DNA of 46,559 nt from Cyanobium sp. FGCU6 (GTDB lineage Bacteria > Cyanobacteriota > Cyanobacteriia > PCC-6307 > Cyanobiaceae): contig JANWUR010000028.1 in NCBI GenBank assembly GCA_024958655.1, positions 1-46,559 on the forward strand, written 5' to 3'. The number at the start of each line of letters is the position of its first letter. Within the stretch, counting starts at the first letter, position 1. A model generated the notes under the pieces. That model did not search any database and was not told the DNA's origin. It was given only the letters and a program-made list of their open reading frames with translations. The position numbers and the translations under genes were made by a program. This document shows, piece after piece, positions 7,825-16,258 of this stretch.

Positions 7825-9504
7825 ATGGTCGACGACGCGGCAGCCCCGCCGCAGGCAACACCTCTGGCGTCGGAATGGGACGTGGTGGTGGTGGGCAGCG
7901 GCGCCGCCGGCCTCATGACCTGCCTGGAGTTGCCGCAGGGCCTGCGGGTGCTGCTGCTGAGCAAAAGCCGCGAGCCGCCTTCCGCCAGCCGATGGGCCCA
8001 GGGGGGTATCGCGGCCGTGACCAGGGCCGACGACAGCTTCGACAGCCACATCGCCGACACAATCAGGGCCGGGGCAGGCCTGTGCGACCGCCCGGCGGTG
8101 GAGGCGCTGGTGCGGGAAGCTCCAGCCTGCGTCGAACGGCTGCTCTCCCTCGGCATGGCGTTCGACCGCAACAGCGAGGGGCTGAGCACCACCCTGGAGG
8201 CCGCCCACAGCCACCGACGCGTTCTCCACGCCCAGGACCGGACCGGGGGGGCCCTTGTGGATGCCCTCGAACGTGAGGTACTCCATCGCCCCGGGCTGGT
8301 GCTGCGAAAGGGCATGCCAGCACTCCAGCTCTGGATCGAGGCGGGCTGCTGCGTGGGGCTGCAGGTGCTGGACGACGACCGGCTGCGCTGGCTGCGCTGC
8401 GGGGCCGTCGTGCTCGCGTGTGGCGGCGGCGGTCATCTTTTCGCCCACACCACGAACCCCACCCAGGCCAGCGGGGACGGCGTGGCGATGGCCTGGGCCG
8501 CCGGAGCCAGGCTGCGCGATCTGGAGTTTGTGCAGTTCCACCCCACCGCCCTGATGCTGCCGGGGGCACCCCACTTCCTGATCAGCGAGGCGGTGCGCGG
8601 CGAAGGAGCCCGGCTCGTGGACCAGCGGGGCCGGAGCCCGGTGGCCGGGCTCGCCGGCGGCGACCTGGCTTCAAGGGATCAGGTGAGCCGTGCCCTCGCC
8701 CGTTGCATGCAGGCCCAGGGTGTAGAGCACCTCTGGCTGGACATGCGGCCGGTGGGCAGCGAGCGGCTGGAGCGGCAGTTCCCCACCATCCTCGGTCGCT
8801 GCCGGGATCTGGGGCTCGAGCCCACCACCACTCCGATCCCGGTCGCTCCGGCCGCCCACTACTGGATGGGGGGGATCGCCACCGACCTGAATGCCGCCAC
8901 CTCCCTGCCGGGTCTCTACGCCGTGGGCGAAGTCGCCAGCACCGGGGTCCACGGCGCCAACCGGCTGGCGAGCAACTCGCTCATGGAATGCCTGGTGTTC
9001 GCCCGTCGACTGCGGAATCTTGAGCTGCAACCCCTTCAGCCGCCACCACGGACGGAAACGGTGCGGCAGCCGGCAGCCGGAGCGGCAGGACCGGTCGACA
9101 CCAGGGAGGCGGTCAGTGCCCTGCGCCAGCTGTGCTGGCAGGTGGCCGGGGTCGAGCGGAGCGGCTCCGCCCTTGCCGGAGCCCTGGGCGGAGTGCGCCG
9201 GCAGAGGCAGCGCTGGCAACAGCTGAAGCTGCTGAGGCTGGCGCGGGAGCTTGAACCCGGCCAGGTGCTGGAGCTGGGAGGGGGGCGCGAAGCTCTGCTG
9301 CGAGCCCAGGACCTGCATCAGCGGTTGGTGCTGGCCGAGGAGCTGATCGAAGCTGCCCTCTTCCGGAGCGAAAGTCGGGGCGGCCACTACAGGATCGATG
9401 CGCCGGCCCCCCAGCCGTTCTGGAGGTGTCACACCCTTCAGCGCCGGGGTACACCGCCTTGGACAGCCCCCGTGGACGACCGGGGGGAGGTGGTGATCCG
9501 CTAG
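7825..9504 (+). CDS. nadB: L-aspartate oxidase NadB
   Basis: A 559-residue FAD flavoenzyme that oxidises L-aspartate to iminoaspartate, the first step of de novo NAD synthesis; the product goes to quinolinate synthase NadA. Visible motifs are the dinucleotide fold VVVVGSGAAGL (about 20-30), SRWAQGGIAAV, the active-site region HRRVLHAQDRTGGALV, EFVQFHPTAL, and the C-terminal FAD segment GLYAVGEVASTGVHGANRLA followed by SNSLMECLVF. Length is normal. The ATG at 7825 is preferred over an in-frame TTG at 7810. It ends only six bases from the convergent VKOR gene. Succinate dehydrogenase flavoproteins are related, but the HGANRLASNSLMEC segment is NadB-like. Confidence 0.94.
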   Translation: MVDDAAAPPQATPLASEWDVVVVGSGAAGLMTCLELPQGLRVLLLSKSREPPSASRWAQGGIAAVTRADDSFDSHIADTIRAGAGLCDRPAVEALVREAPACVERLLSLGMAFDRNSEGLSTTLEAAHSHRRVLHAQDRTGGALVDALEREVLHRPGLVLRKGMPALQLWIEAGCCVGLQVLDDDRLRWLRCGAVVLACGGGGHLFAHTTNPTQASGDGVAMAWAAGARLRDLEFVQFHPTALMLPGAPHFLISEAVRGEGARLVDQRGRSPVAGLAGGDLASRDQVSRALARCMQAQGVEHLWLDMRPVGSERLERQFPTILGRCRDLGLEPTTTPIPVAPAAHYWMGGIATDLNAATSLPGLYAVGEVASTGVHGANRLASNSLMECLVFARRLRNLELQPLQPPPRTETVRQPAAGAAGPVDTREAVSALRQLCWQVAGVERSGSALAGALGGVRRQRQRWQQLKLLRLARELEPGQVLELGGGREALLRAQDLHQRLVLAEELIEAALFRSESRGGHYRIDAPAPQPFWRCHTLQRRGTPPWTAPVDDRGEVVIR

Positions 9505-9510
9505 CGGTGA

Positions 9511-10470
9511 TCAAGGCTGGTTGGGCGAAGGACCCCGGTAGCCGCTCAGATCGGCCAGCCTGGCAAGGGGCTTCACGCCGGAGTCGATCTTGCCGCCGAT
9601 CTCCCAGCTGGGATAGCCCTTGATCCCCTTGGTCTCGCAGAGCTGGGCCTGGCTGTTGTTGCCGTCGGGGGCGCACTCGATCACCTTGAGCTTCGCGGTG
9701 GCCTCCTTGCCGAAGAGTTCCTTCTGTTCATGGCAGTGGGGGCACCAGTAGGCGGAGTACATCACCGCGCCCTGACGGGTCAGGTGCTCCGCCAGGGCGA
9801 TTGTGGAGGGGGTGCTGGCGGTGGTCACGGGAATCGGCATACCCTTGGCCAGCCCACCGCTGTCGGGCTGGCCGACGGCGCTGGCCCAACCCAGGCCCAG
9901 CAGGGCCACCGCCAGGGCGGTGAGCACCCCACGGAAGATCAGCGAACCGCGGTCGCTCCATTCGCCCCCGATCAGGGACAACACCAGCAGGGCCACGCTC
10001 AGCGCGGCGGAGAGGAGGCAGAAGGCACAGAACGCCTGGATGCGGAACACCATCACGCCCATCAGCACAAGACTGAAGATCGCCATGCCGGTGCTGGCCA
10101 GGAACAGGCCCCACCAGCTGCGCTCGTGCAGGGCACTGCGGGCATCGCCCCGAATCACCAGCGGCAGCACGGCCATCAGCACCACGGAGGCATAGGCGAG
10201 GAAGCCGAACAGCGACAGCGGCTGACCGAAGAGGCTTCCCCAGGCACTGTTGAGCACTTTGTCGCAGCCTTCGGCACCCCCGGGGCAGGTGAGCGGACCG
10301 ATCAGGCCCCAGCGCTTGAGGGTGATGGCACCGGTATCGATGGCGCCCACGGTGGCGAGCACGGCCATGGCGACGCGGGCCCAGCGGAGACCCGGATCGC
10401 TGCGGCGGCGGGTCTGGAGGCGGCTGGCCAGACGGGTGGAGGTCACGGGTGAAGGCGACAGTCGCCCCAT
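9511..10470 (-). CDS. VKOR-thioredoxin fusion (disulfide-forming membrane protein)
   Basis: A 319-residue protein that joins a four- to five-helix vitamin K epoxide reductase domain to a C-terminal thioredoxin-like domain, the arrangement known from cyanobacteria. Loop cysteines are C62 and C69 (TCPGGAEGC), the quinone-proximal pair is C148/C151 (FCAFC), and the thioredoxin active site is C243/C246 (WCPHC). The enzyme moves electrons from reduced protein thiols to quinone and so promotes disulfide formation in the lumen or periplasm. The start is taken as ATG 10470; an in-frame ATG at 10494 would add eight residues. It diverges from rimO and converges with nadB. Confidence 0.93.
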   Translation of the reverse strand: MGRLSPSPVTSTRLASRLQTRRRSDPGLRWARVAMAVLATVGAIDTGAITLKRWGLIGPLTCPGGAEGCDKVLNSAWGSLFGQPLSLFGFLAYASVVLMAVLPLVIRGDARSALHERSWWGLFLASTGMAIFSLVLMGVMVFRIQAFCAFCLLSAALSVALLVLSLIGGEWSDRGSLIFRGVLTALAVALLGLGWASAVGQPDSGGLAKGMPIPVTTASTPSTIALAEHLTRQGAVMYSAYWCPHCHEQKELFGKEATAKLKVIECAPDGNNSQAQLCETKGIKGYPSWEIGGKIDSGVKPLARLADLSGYRGPSPNQP

Positions 10471-10493
10471 TCTCGCAGTCGCAGGCGATTTCA

Positions 10494-10499
10494 TAGGGT
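10494..10499 (+). promoter_or_regulatory. Candidate rimO -10 element (TAGGGT)
   Basis: TAGGGT (context TTTCATAGGGT) lies 31 bases upstream of the rimO ATG at 10531. It would place an in-frame GTG at 10498 inside the promoter, which supports the ATG as the start. Confidence 0.35.
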
Positions 10500-10530
10500 G
10501 GTGGATTGGCCCGCCGCCGGATCCCTGACC

Positions 10531-11955
10531 ATGCCCGAAGGCCCGACCACGCCTGCCGCTGGCTCCGGCCAGGAAGCCGCTGCGCGCCCAACGGTGGCCT
10601 TCGCGCACCTGGGCTGTGAGAAAAACCGGGTGGACACCGAACACATGCTCGGCCTGCTGGCCGAGGCCGGCTATGGCGTGAGCGCCGACGAGAGCGAGGC
10701 GAAGGTGGTGGTGGTGAACACCTGCAGCTTCATCCAGGACGCCCGCGAGGAATCGGTGCGCACGCTGGTGGAGCTGGCGGAGCAGGGCAAGGAGTTGATC
10801 ATCGCCGGCTGCCTGGCTCAGCACTTCCAGGAGGAACTGCTGGAAAGCCTGCCCGAGGCCAGAGCGATCGTGGGCACGGGCGACTACCAGCACATCGTGA
10901 GCGTGCTCGAGCGGGTGGAGGCCGGTGAACGGGTGAACCGGGTGAGCGCCGTGCCCACCTTCGTGGCCGATGAGCACCTGCCTCGCTACCGAACCACCAG
11001 CGAGGCGGTGGCCTATCTGAAGGTGGCCGAGGGCTGCGATTACCGCTGCGCCTTCTGCATCATTCCCCACCTGCGCGGCGACCAGCGCTCGCGCACGATC
11101 GAATCGATCGTGGCCGAGGCCCGGCAACTGGCGGCCCAGGGGGTGCAGGAGCTGGTGCTGATCAGCCAGATCACCACGAACTACGGCCTCGACCTGTACG
11201 GCAAGCCGAAGCTGGCGGAACTGCTGCGCGCCCTGGGGGAGGTGGAGATCCCCTGGATCCGGGTGCACTACGCCTACCCCACCGGCCTCACCCCCGAGGT
11301 GCTGGCGGCCTTCCGGGAGGTGCCCAACGTGCTGCCCTACCTGGATCTGCCGCTGCAGCACAGCCATTCCTCGGTGTTGAGGGCCATGAACCGCCCCTGG
11401 CAGGCCGATGTGACCGGCGGTCTGCTGCGCCGCATCCGCGAGCAACTTCCCGATGCGGTGCTGCGCACCACCTTCATCGTGGGGTTCCCGGGCGAAACCG
11501 AGGAGCACTTCCAGCACCTGCTGGATTTCGTGGCCGAGCAGCGGTTCGACCATGTGGGCGTGTTCACGTTCTCGCCGGAGGACGGCACCCCCGCCGCCGA
11601 GCTGCCCAACCCAGTGCCCGCCGAAGTGGCCCAGGAGCGCAAGGACCGGCTGCTGGCCCTGCAACAACCGATCGCCGCCGCGCGCAACGCCTCCTGGGTG
11701 GGACGGATCGTGGATGTGCTGATCGAGCAGGAAAACCCCAGCACCGGGGAGATGCTCGGCCGCTGCGCCCGCTACGCCCCCGAGGTGGATGGCGAGGTGC
11801 GGGTGCTGCCCGGCGAAGGCGGCCTCTGTGCCGCCCCAGGAACCATGGTGCCGGTGCGCATCAACGCCGCCGACACCTATGACCTGATCGGGGTGGTGGT
11901 GGGCGCCAAGGCGATGGTGGACGAGGTGCTCGCTGCGCGCCGGACGGGCGCTTGA
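10531..11955 (+). CDS. rimO: Ribosomal protein S12 methylthiotransferase RimO
   Basis: A 474-residue radical SAM enzyme that adds a methylthio group to an aspartate of ribosomal protein S12. The N-terminal UPF0004 domain has cysteines C29 ([10 protein letters not shown]), C65 (NTCSF) and C94 (AGCLAQ) for the auxiliary cluster. The radical SAM cluster is C169/C173/C176 ([10 protein letters not shown]), and a TRAM-like domain begins near [14 protein letters not shown]. The E-K-N-R-V-D and HLRGDQRSR segments distinguish it from MiaB. The central motif reads [11 protein letters not shown] where many bacterial RimO proteins have QDTTRYG; I believe this is typical of cyanobacteria but could not check. 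Its stop overlaps the TTG start of the next gene. Confidence 0.93.
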   Translation: MPEGPTTPAAGSGQEAAARPTVAFAHLGCEKNRVDTEHMLGLLAEAGYGVSADESEAKVVVVNTCSFIQDAREESVRTLVELAEQGKELIIAGCLAQHFQEELLESLPEARAIVGTGDYQHIVSVLERVEAGERVNRVSAVPTFVADEHLPRYRTTSEAVAYLKVAEGCDYRCAFCIIPHLRGDQRSRTIESIVAEARQLAAQGVQELVLISQITTNYGLDLYGKPKLAELLRALGEVEIPWIRVHYAYPTGLTPEVLAAFREVPNVLPYLDLPLQHSHSSVLRAMNRPWQADVTGGLLRRIREQLPDAVLRTTFIVGFPGETEEHFQHLLDFVAEQRFDHVGVFTFSPEDGTPAAELPNPVPAEVAQERKDRLLALQQPIAAARNASWVGRIVDVLIEQENPSTGEMLGRCARYAPEVDGEVRVLPGEGGLCAAPGTMVPVRINAADTYDLIGVVVGAKAMVDEVLAARRTGA

Positions 11956-13193
11956 CCCCGGCCCAGCAGCGCCGCCTCTTCCTGCTGGTCTCGGGACTGA
12001 GCACCGCCGGATCGTTCGCCGGGCTGACGGCCAAGGGCTGGATCCTGATGCAGGGCAGCGGCAGTGCACTGCTGCTGGCCCTGCACTTCGCCGCTCTCTC
12101 GCTGCCGAGCCTGGTGGTGAGCGGACCGGCCGGGGTGCTCACCGATCGCCTGGGCTGCCGCACGGTACTGATCCGGGCCCAGTGGGGACTGTTCGCGGCT
12201 GCCCTGCTCGCTGCGGTGGCCATCCCTCTGCTGGCAGGGGCGCTCCAGATGGGCGCCCTGCTGATCAGCACCCTGCTGGTGGGTCTGGCCAGCAGCTACG
12301 AGCTCACCGCTCGCAACAAGTACGCCGCCCTGCTCGTGGAACGACCCGACCAGCTGGCGCCCTACCTGGCAAGCTTCTCCGTGGTGTTCAACGTGGGGAA
12401 GCTCGTAGGGCCGCCCCTGGGTGGCTGGCTGGTGGCGTTCCAGGGACCGTCCGGAGCTCTGGCCATCGATGCCGCCAGTTACCTGCTGCCGATCGTGGCG
12501 CTGCTGTGGCTGCTCCGTCCCCACGGCGCGGTGGAACGGCGCAGCGGCGGTGGAGCAGCGGCCAGCCTGGCCACGGCCTGGCGAAGCTGCGGGTTCACGC
12601 TGCGCCACGTGCTGCGGTTCACAGCACTGAGCTGCCTGGTGGGCTTCTTCCACCCGGGGCTGGCCCCACTGATCGCGGCCCGCATCCTCAACCCTTCACC
12701 GCAGGCCCTGGGATGGTTCACCAGTGTGCTGGCCGCTGGCAGCATCGTGGGCGGGGTGGTGCTGCAGCGGAACAGCGGCTGGCTCAGCCAGCGACCCGGC
12801 CTGTTGATGGGGGGCTGCACCGTGCTCACGGGGCTGGCCCAGGTGGTGATGGCCCTGGCCCAACCGGATCGGCTGGGCTGGCTGGCCGGGCCCCTGGCCC
12901 TGTCGATGGCCTTTCTGATCGGGGCCGGCACCGCAAGCCTGCTGGCCGGGGTGAATCTGATCGGCCAGGTGGGGGCCCCGATGGCCATACGAGGCCGCAT
13001 GGCTGGAATGGGCCAGATCGCCTTTCTCGGCGGCGGTGGCCTGAGCGGGCTTCTGGCCGCAGGGTTGTCGGCCACCATTGGGCTGCCTGCCTGCTTTGGC
13101 CTCCTGGGCAGCTCAGGGCTGCTGATCGGGATGACCGAGCTGAGACGCCACGGTGGCCTGCGCCTGAAGCCGTGCGAGCTCAGATCAGTTTGA
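11952..13193 (+). CDS. MFS transporter
   Basis: A 413-residue polytopic membrane protein with about twelve helices. The loop [17 protein letters not shown] between helices 2 and 3 is the typical MFS motif A region, and [20 protein letters not shown] resembles helix 5 of drug or siderophore exporters of the EntS/MFS_3 type. The start is a TTG that overlaps the rimO TGA by four bases (TTGA), so it is probably translationally coupled. Its last 14 bases are antisense to petL. The substrate is unknown. Confidence 0.85.
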   Translation: MTPAQQRRLFLLVSGLSTAGSFAGLTAKGWILMQGSGSALLLALHFAALSLPSLVVSGPAGVLTDRLGCRTVLIRAQWGLFAAALLAAVAIPLLAGALQMGALLISTLLVGLASSYELTARNKYAALLVERPDQLAPYLASFSVVFNVGKLVGPPLGGWLVAFQGPSGALAIDAASYLLPIVALLWLLRPHGAVERRSGGGAAASLATAWRSCGFTLRHVLRFTALSCLVGFFHPGLAPLIAARILNPSPQALGWFTSVLAAGSIVGGVVLQRNSGWLSQRPGLLMGGCTVLTGLAQVVMALAQPDRLGWLAGPLALSMAFLIGAGTASLLAGVNLIGQVGAPMAIRGRMAGMGQIAFLGGGGLSGLLAAGLSATIGLPACFGLLGSSGLLIGMTELRRHGGLRLKPCELRSV

Positions 13194-13272
13194 CACCGCG
13201 CAGCACGACGGTGATCGCGAAAGCGGCCACCAGACCGCCGCCCACCAGTGCGAGATAGATCGCAGCTCCCAT
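13180..13272 (-). CDS. petL: Cytochrome b6-f complex subunit PetL (30 residues)
   Basis: A 30-codon gene from ATG 13272 to TGA 13180. It encodes a single membrane helix with a short polar N-terminus and a C-terminal end LRGVKLI. The length and the terminal basic residue plus KLI match cyanobacterial PetL, a one-helix subunit that stabilises the cytochrome b6-f dimer. The 3' end overlaps the convergent MFS gene by 14 bases. The frame stays open upstream to 13410, but that extension is Pro/Ser-rich and not membrane-like, so the short form is preferred. Other one-helix photosynthetic subunits (PetG, PetM, PetN, PsaM) do not fit by ending. Identification is from memory of the family, hence moderate certainty. 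Confidence 0.75.
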   Translation of the reverse strand: MGAAIYLALVGGGLVAAFAITVVLRGVKLI

Positions 13273-13346
13273 GGCCTGACAGAACGAAGACGGGGGTATT
13301 AGAGCAGAGGGGAGGCCCGAAAACGGCGACGCCGGACAGGACGGCC

Positions 13347-13352
13347 TAAGGT
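13347..13352 (+). promoter_or_regulatory. Candidate -10 (TAAGGT) for the radical SAM gene
   Basis: TAAGGT within CCTAAGGTTGCCTAAC lies 75 bases upstream of the ATG at 13428 in the 155-bp divergent gap with petL. A near-identical string occurs before the DUF3120 gene. Pattern match only. Confidence 0.25.
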
Positions 13353-13427
13353 TGCCTAACTCCGGACCCGGCCACGCCGAAACCGCGCAGGCTCCGTTCT
13401 CCGCCGACACGATCGCCGCCGACCCGC

Positions 13428-15038
13428 ATGCGCACTCTCTTCATCTATCCAGAGTTTCCGAAAACCTTCTGGAGCTACGAGAAGATCCTTGAGCTCGTGG
13501 ACCGCAAGGTTCTGCTTCCGCCCCTCGGCATGGTCACGGTGGCGGCGCTACTCCCCCAGACCTGGGAGATGAAGCTGGTCGACCGCAACGTGCGTGAGGT
13601 GCGTGACGACGAGTGGGACTGGGCGGAGCTGGTTGTGATCTCCGGCATGATCGTGCAGAAGGCTGACATGGCCGCGCAGATCGCCAAGGCCAAGGGGCGG
13701 GGCCTGCCCGTGGCGGTGGGCGGTCCCTTCGCCAGCTCCACGCCGGATGCCCCCGAACTCCAACTGGCGGATTTCAAGGTGCTCGATGAGGGTGAGATCA
13801 CCCTGCCCCAGTTCGTGGAGGCGATCGAGCGCGGTGAGAAGGAGGGGCGCTTCAGCGCCAATGGCGACAAGCCCGACGTGACGGCAACCCCTATCCCCCG
13901 CTTTGATCTGCTCGAGCTCGACGCCTACGACTCGATGAGCGTGCAGTTCTCTCGGGGGTGCCCATTCCAGTGCGAGTTCTGCGACATCATTGTTCTCTAC
14001 GGTCGCAAGCCCCGTACCAAGACGCCCCAGCAGCTGATCGCCGAGCTCCAGTACCTCTACGACCTGGGCTGGCGCCGCTCGATCTTCCTGGTGGACGACA
14101 ACTTCATCGGCAACAAGCGCAACGCCAAGCTTTTACTGCCGGCCCTCAAGCAGTGGCAGATCGAGCACGGCTATCCCTTCAGCTTCGCCACCGAAGCCTC
14201 CGTGGATCTCGCCTCCGACGACGAGTTGATGCTGATGATGGCCGAATGCCGCTTCGACTCGGTGTTCCTCGGCATCGAAACCCCCGATGAAGCCAGTCTC
14301 TCGATCGCCGGCAAGCATCAGAACACCCGCAGTTCCCTTGAGGAATCAGTGGATCGCATCACCTCCTACGGCATCCGGGTGATGGCAGGTTTCATCATCG
14401 GCTTCGACGGCGAGAAGACCGGCGCGGGCGATCGCATCGTGACCTTCGTGAGTCGCACCGGCATTCCCGCCGCGATGATGGGCATGCTGCAGGCCCTCCC
14501 GAACACCGGTCTCTGGCACCGTCTCGAAAAAGAAGGCCGATTGATCCAGGAGAAGACCGATGCCAAGGGTGTGAACCAGACCAACCTCCTGAACTTCGTT
14601 CCCACCCGTCCGATCCGTGATATCGCCAACGAATACGTGGATGCCTTCTGCCGGCTCTACGAACCCAACGCCTACATCGATCGGGTCACCCATTACTACA
14701 CCAAAGTGGGCAAGCCGCGTTGGCAGCAATATGTGAAGCGAGCGGCTCTGGGCAAAGCCACCCTGCCCACCTGGACCGACATCCGCGCCCTGGGGATCGT
14801 GATCTGGCGTCAGGGATTCGTGCGCGACACGCGCTTCCGGTTCTGGAAGTCGCTGTTCACCATCGCTCGCAAGAACCCCGACAACTTCGAGCAGTTCGTT
14901 GTGACCCTGGCCCACAACGAGCACTTCCAGGAGTATCGCGGCGTGGTCACCCGGGAGATCCAGGACCAGCTGGCGTCCCTGCCTCCCGATCCTCCGACGG
15001 CTCCCCGTCAGGCTGATCGGGAACTGCAGCCGGCCTGA
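13428..15038 (+). CDS. B12-binding domain radical SAM protein (BchE/HpnP-like)
   Basis: A 536-residue enzyme with an N-terminal cobalamin-binding domain (about 1-140, with PPLGMVTVAALLP and VAVGGPFASS) and a radical SAM domain with C178/C182/C185 (RGCPFQCEFC). It ends in a DUF4070-type C-terminal region. The family includes the anaerobic cyclase BchE and the hopanoid C-2 methylase HpnP; the opening MRTLFIYPEFPKTFWSYEKI is like HpnP and its cyanobacterial paralogues. No hopanoid gene is nearby, so function is open. It is likely a methyltransferase or cyclase acting on an unreactive carbon. The nearest convergent gene is 22 bp away. Confidence 0.85.
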   Translation: MRTLFIYPEFPKTFWSYEKILELVDRKVLLPPLGMVTVAALLPQTWEMKLVDRNVREVRDDEWDWAELVVISGMIVQKADMAAQIAKAKGRGLPVAVGGPFASSTPDAPELQLADFKVLDEGEITLPQFVEAIERGEKEGRFSANGDKPDVTATPIPRFDLLELDAYDSMSVQFSRGCPFQCEFCDIIVLYGRKPRTKTPQQLIAELQYLYDLGWRRSIFLVDDNFIGNKRNAKLLLPALKQWQIEHGYPFSFATEASVDLASDDELMLMMAECRFDSVFLGIETPDEASLSIAGKHQNTRSSLEESVDRITSYGIRVMAGFIIGFDGEKTGAGDRIVTFVSRTGIPAAMMGMLQALPNTGLWHRLEKEGRLIQEKTDAKGVNQTNLLNFVPTRPIRDIANEYVDAFCRLYEPNAYIDRVTHYYTKVGKPRWQQYVKRAALGKATLPTWTDIRALGIVIWRQGFVRDTRFRFWKSLFTIARKNPDNFEQFVVTLAHNEHFQEYRGVVTREIQDQLASLPPDPPTAPRQADRELQPA

Positions 15039-15060
15039 CAGGCGCTACGGTCGGTCTCCA

Positions 15061-15450
15061 TCAGTCCTGCACGTAGGGGAGGTTTTGCACCAGGCAGGCC
15101 TCAGCCTTCTGGAGCTCGCGCCCCAGATAGAGGGCATGGTCGAGGCGACTGAGGGGTGGCTGCACCTCCCCTTCGGTGAGCTGGATGCCCACCTCCTTGG
15201 CACTGCGGCCACGGAACACTGCCCGCGGCTGGCGAGGCTCTCCGCCGCGGCAGGCCAGAACCTCGCCGGTCTCGGGATCGGTCGCCAGACCACGTTCATC
15301 GATGCCGTTCAAGTAGTGCTCCACCACCAGTTCACCGGCTCCCGCATCCACGCGGATCAGGAAGTAGCCGGCCGGATCGAGGTGGATGAACCGCTGCGAG
15401 AGGGCGTGGTCGAGCTCCTCAAGGGATCGGCGGCTGGGGGTCTGAGCCAT
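15061..15450 (-). CDS. DUF4346 domain protein
   Basis: A 129-residue soluble protein matching DUF4346, a domain found alone in cyanobacteria and at the C-terminus of dihydropteroate-synthase-like proteins in other organisms. Recognisable segments are GYFLIRVDAGAGELVVEHY, ERGLATDPETGEVLACRG, FRGRSAKEVGIQL and LDHALYLGRELQKAEACL with a terminal YVQD. No catalytic residues are established. It is convergent with the radical SAM gene and divergent from an unknown secreted protein gene, and forms its own transcription unit. Confidence 0.85.
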   Translation of the reverse strand: MAQTPSRRSLEELDHALSQRFIHLDPAGYFLIRVDAGAGELVVEHYLNGIDERGLATDPETGEVLACRGGEPRQPRAVFRGRSAKEVGIQLTEGEVQPPLSRLDHALYLGRELQKAEACLVQNLPYVQD

Positions 15451-15586
15451 GGGGAAATCGTAGAGACCGGATCAGCATCTCCCGGAGCCGCGCAGCGCCT
15501 GAAGGTGAGAAGGAGGTCTAGCCTGGTCGATCAGCCTCGTGGACCGCGGACCACGGCACGTCCTGCCCTGCAACCATCTCTCACCC

Positions 15587-16258
15587 ATGGCGTCGCAGCT
15601 TCGGTTCCGCCTTGTCTCAGCGATCGCGGGGCTGGCGCTGTGCCTTCTCCCGAAGGCCACAGCTCAGATGCAGCCAGCAGCGCCCACCGGGCTGGGTGAG
15701 CCGTCGACAGGGACACCGGCCCTGACGCCTGCCGCCGATCCCCTCGGGATCTTCGCGCCCTCCTCCCAGGACGGCGCCAACGATCCATTCGCTCCCGCTG
15801 ATCCCGGGTCCTCGACGGGCCCGGAGGAGCTCACGCCTGTTCAGGGCTCAGCAGGCAGGCGACGTCCTCAAGACGTGCGGCCAGGTGCATCCCCTTCGGC
15901 GTTCGGCTCGTTGAGGGACTTCTCCTCCGAACTGGGCGTCAGGCAGTTGATTGATCCCAACAGCCCAACCCTGCAGCCCCTGAGCGTGAGCGACTTCCGC
16001 CTCGTGCTCCCTCCGGCGGGCCACCGGCGTGGTTCCAGGGCTTTTCGCCTCAGCGCGGGAACTGCAGAACTCGACGCCAGCCACCGCGAGCGTTTTGCCA
16101 GGGCCCTGGCCGCCTTCCCCCCGACTTCCGCTCCTGCCCTTGGGCAGCCAAGCCCCCGGCAGGAGAACGGCCGGATGACCTGGCCAGCCATTCAGAGACA
16201 TTGCCCTGATTCGGCTTCGAGGCCTGGATCGACGACAGACCCCGCCTGCCCCGGCTGA
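15587..16258 (+). CDS. Unknown Pro/Ser/Gly-rich secreted protein
   Basis: About 223 residues from ATG 15587, starting with a signal peptide (MASQLRFRLVSAIAGLALCL, then PKATAQ). The rest is rich in Pro, Ser, Ala and Gly. The only segment that looks folded is around FSSELGVRQLIDPNSPTLQP followed by LSVSDFRLVLPP. I do not recognise a family. The last 67 bases overlap the convergent DUF482 gene, the longest such overlap in the window, so the C-terminus may be an extension caused by loss of an earlier stop. A TAGCCT element lies 62 bases upstream. It could be a lineage-specific envelope protein or a decaying gene. Confidence 0.6.
   Translation: MASQLRFRLVSAIAGLALCLLPKATAQMQPAAPTGLGEPSTGTPALTPAADPLGIFAPSSQDGANDPFAPADPGSSTGPEELTPVQGSAGRRRPQDVRPGASPSAFGSLRDFSSELGVRQLIDPNSPTLQPLSVSDFRLVLPPAGHRRGSRAFRLSAGTAELDASHRERFARALAAFPPTSAPALGQPSPRQENGRMTWPAIQRHCPDSASRPGSTTDPACPG

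Noticed and set aside
10495..12069. Extended minus-strand frame upstream of the VKOR gene
   Set aside because: It is antisense to rimO, which has all its cysteine motifs. The frame is open only because of the high GC content.
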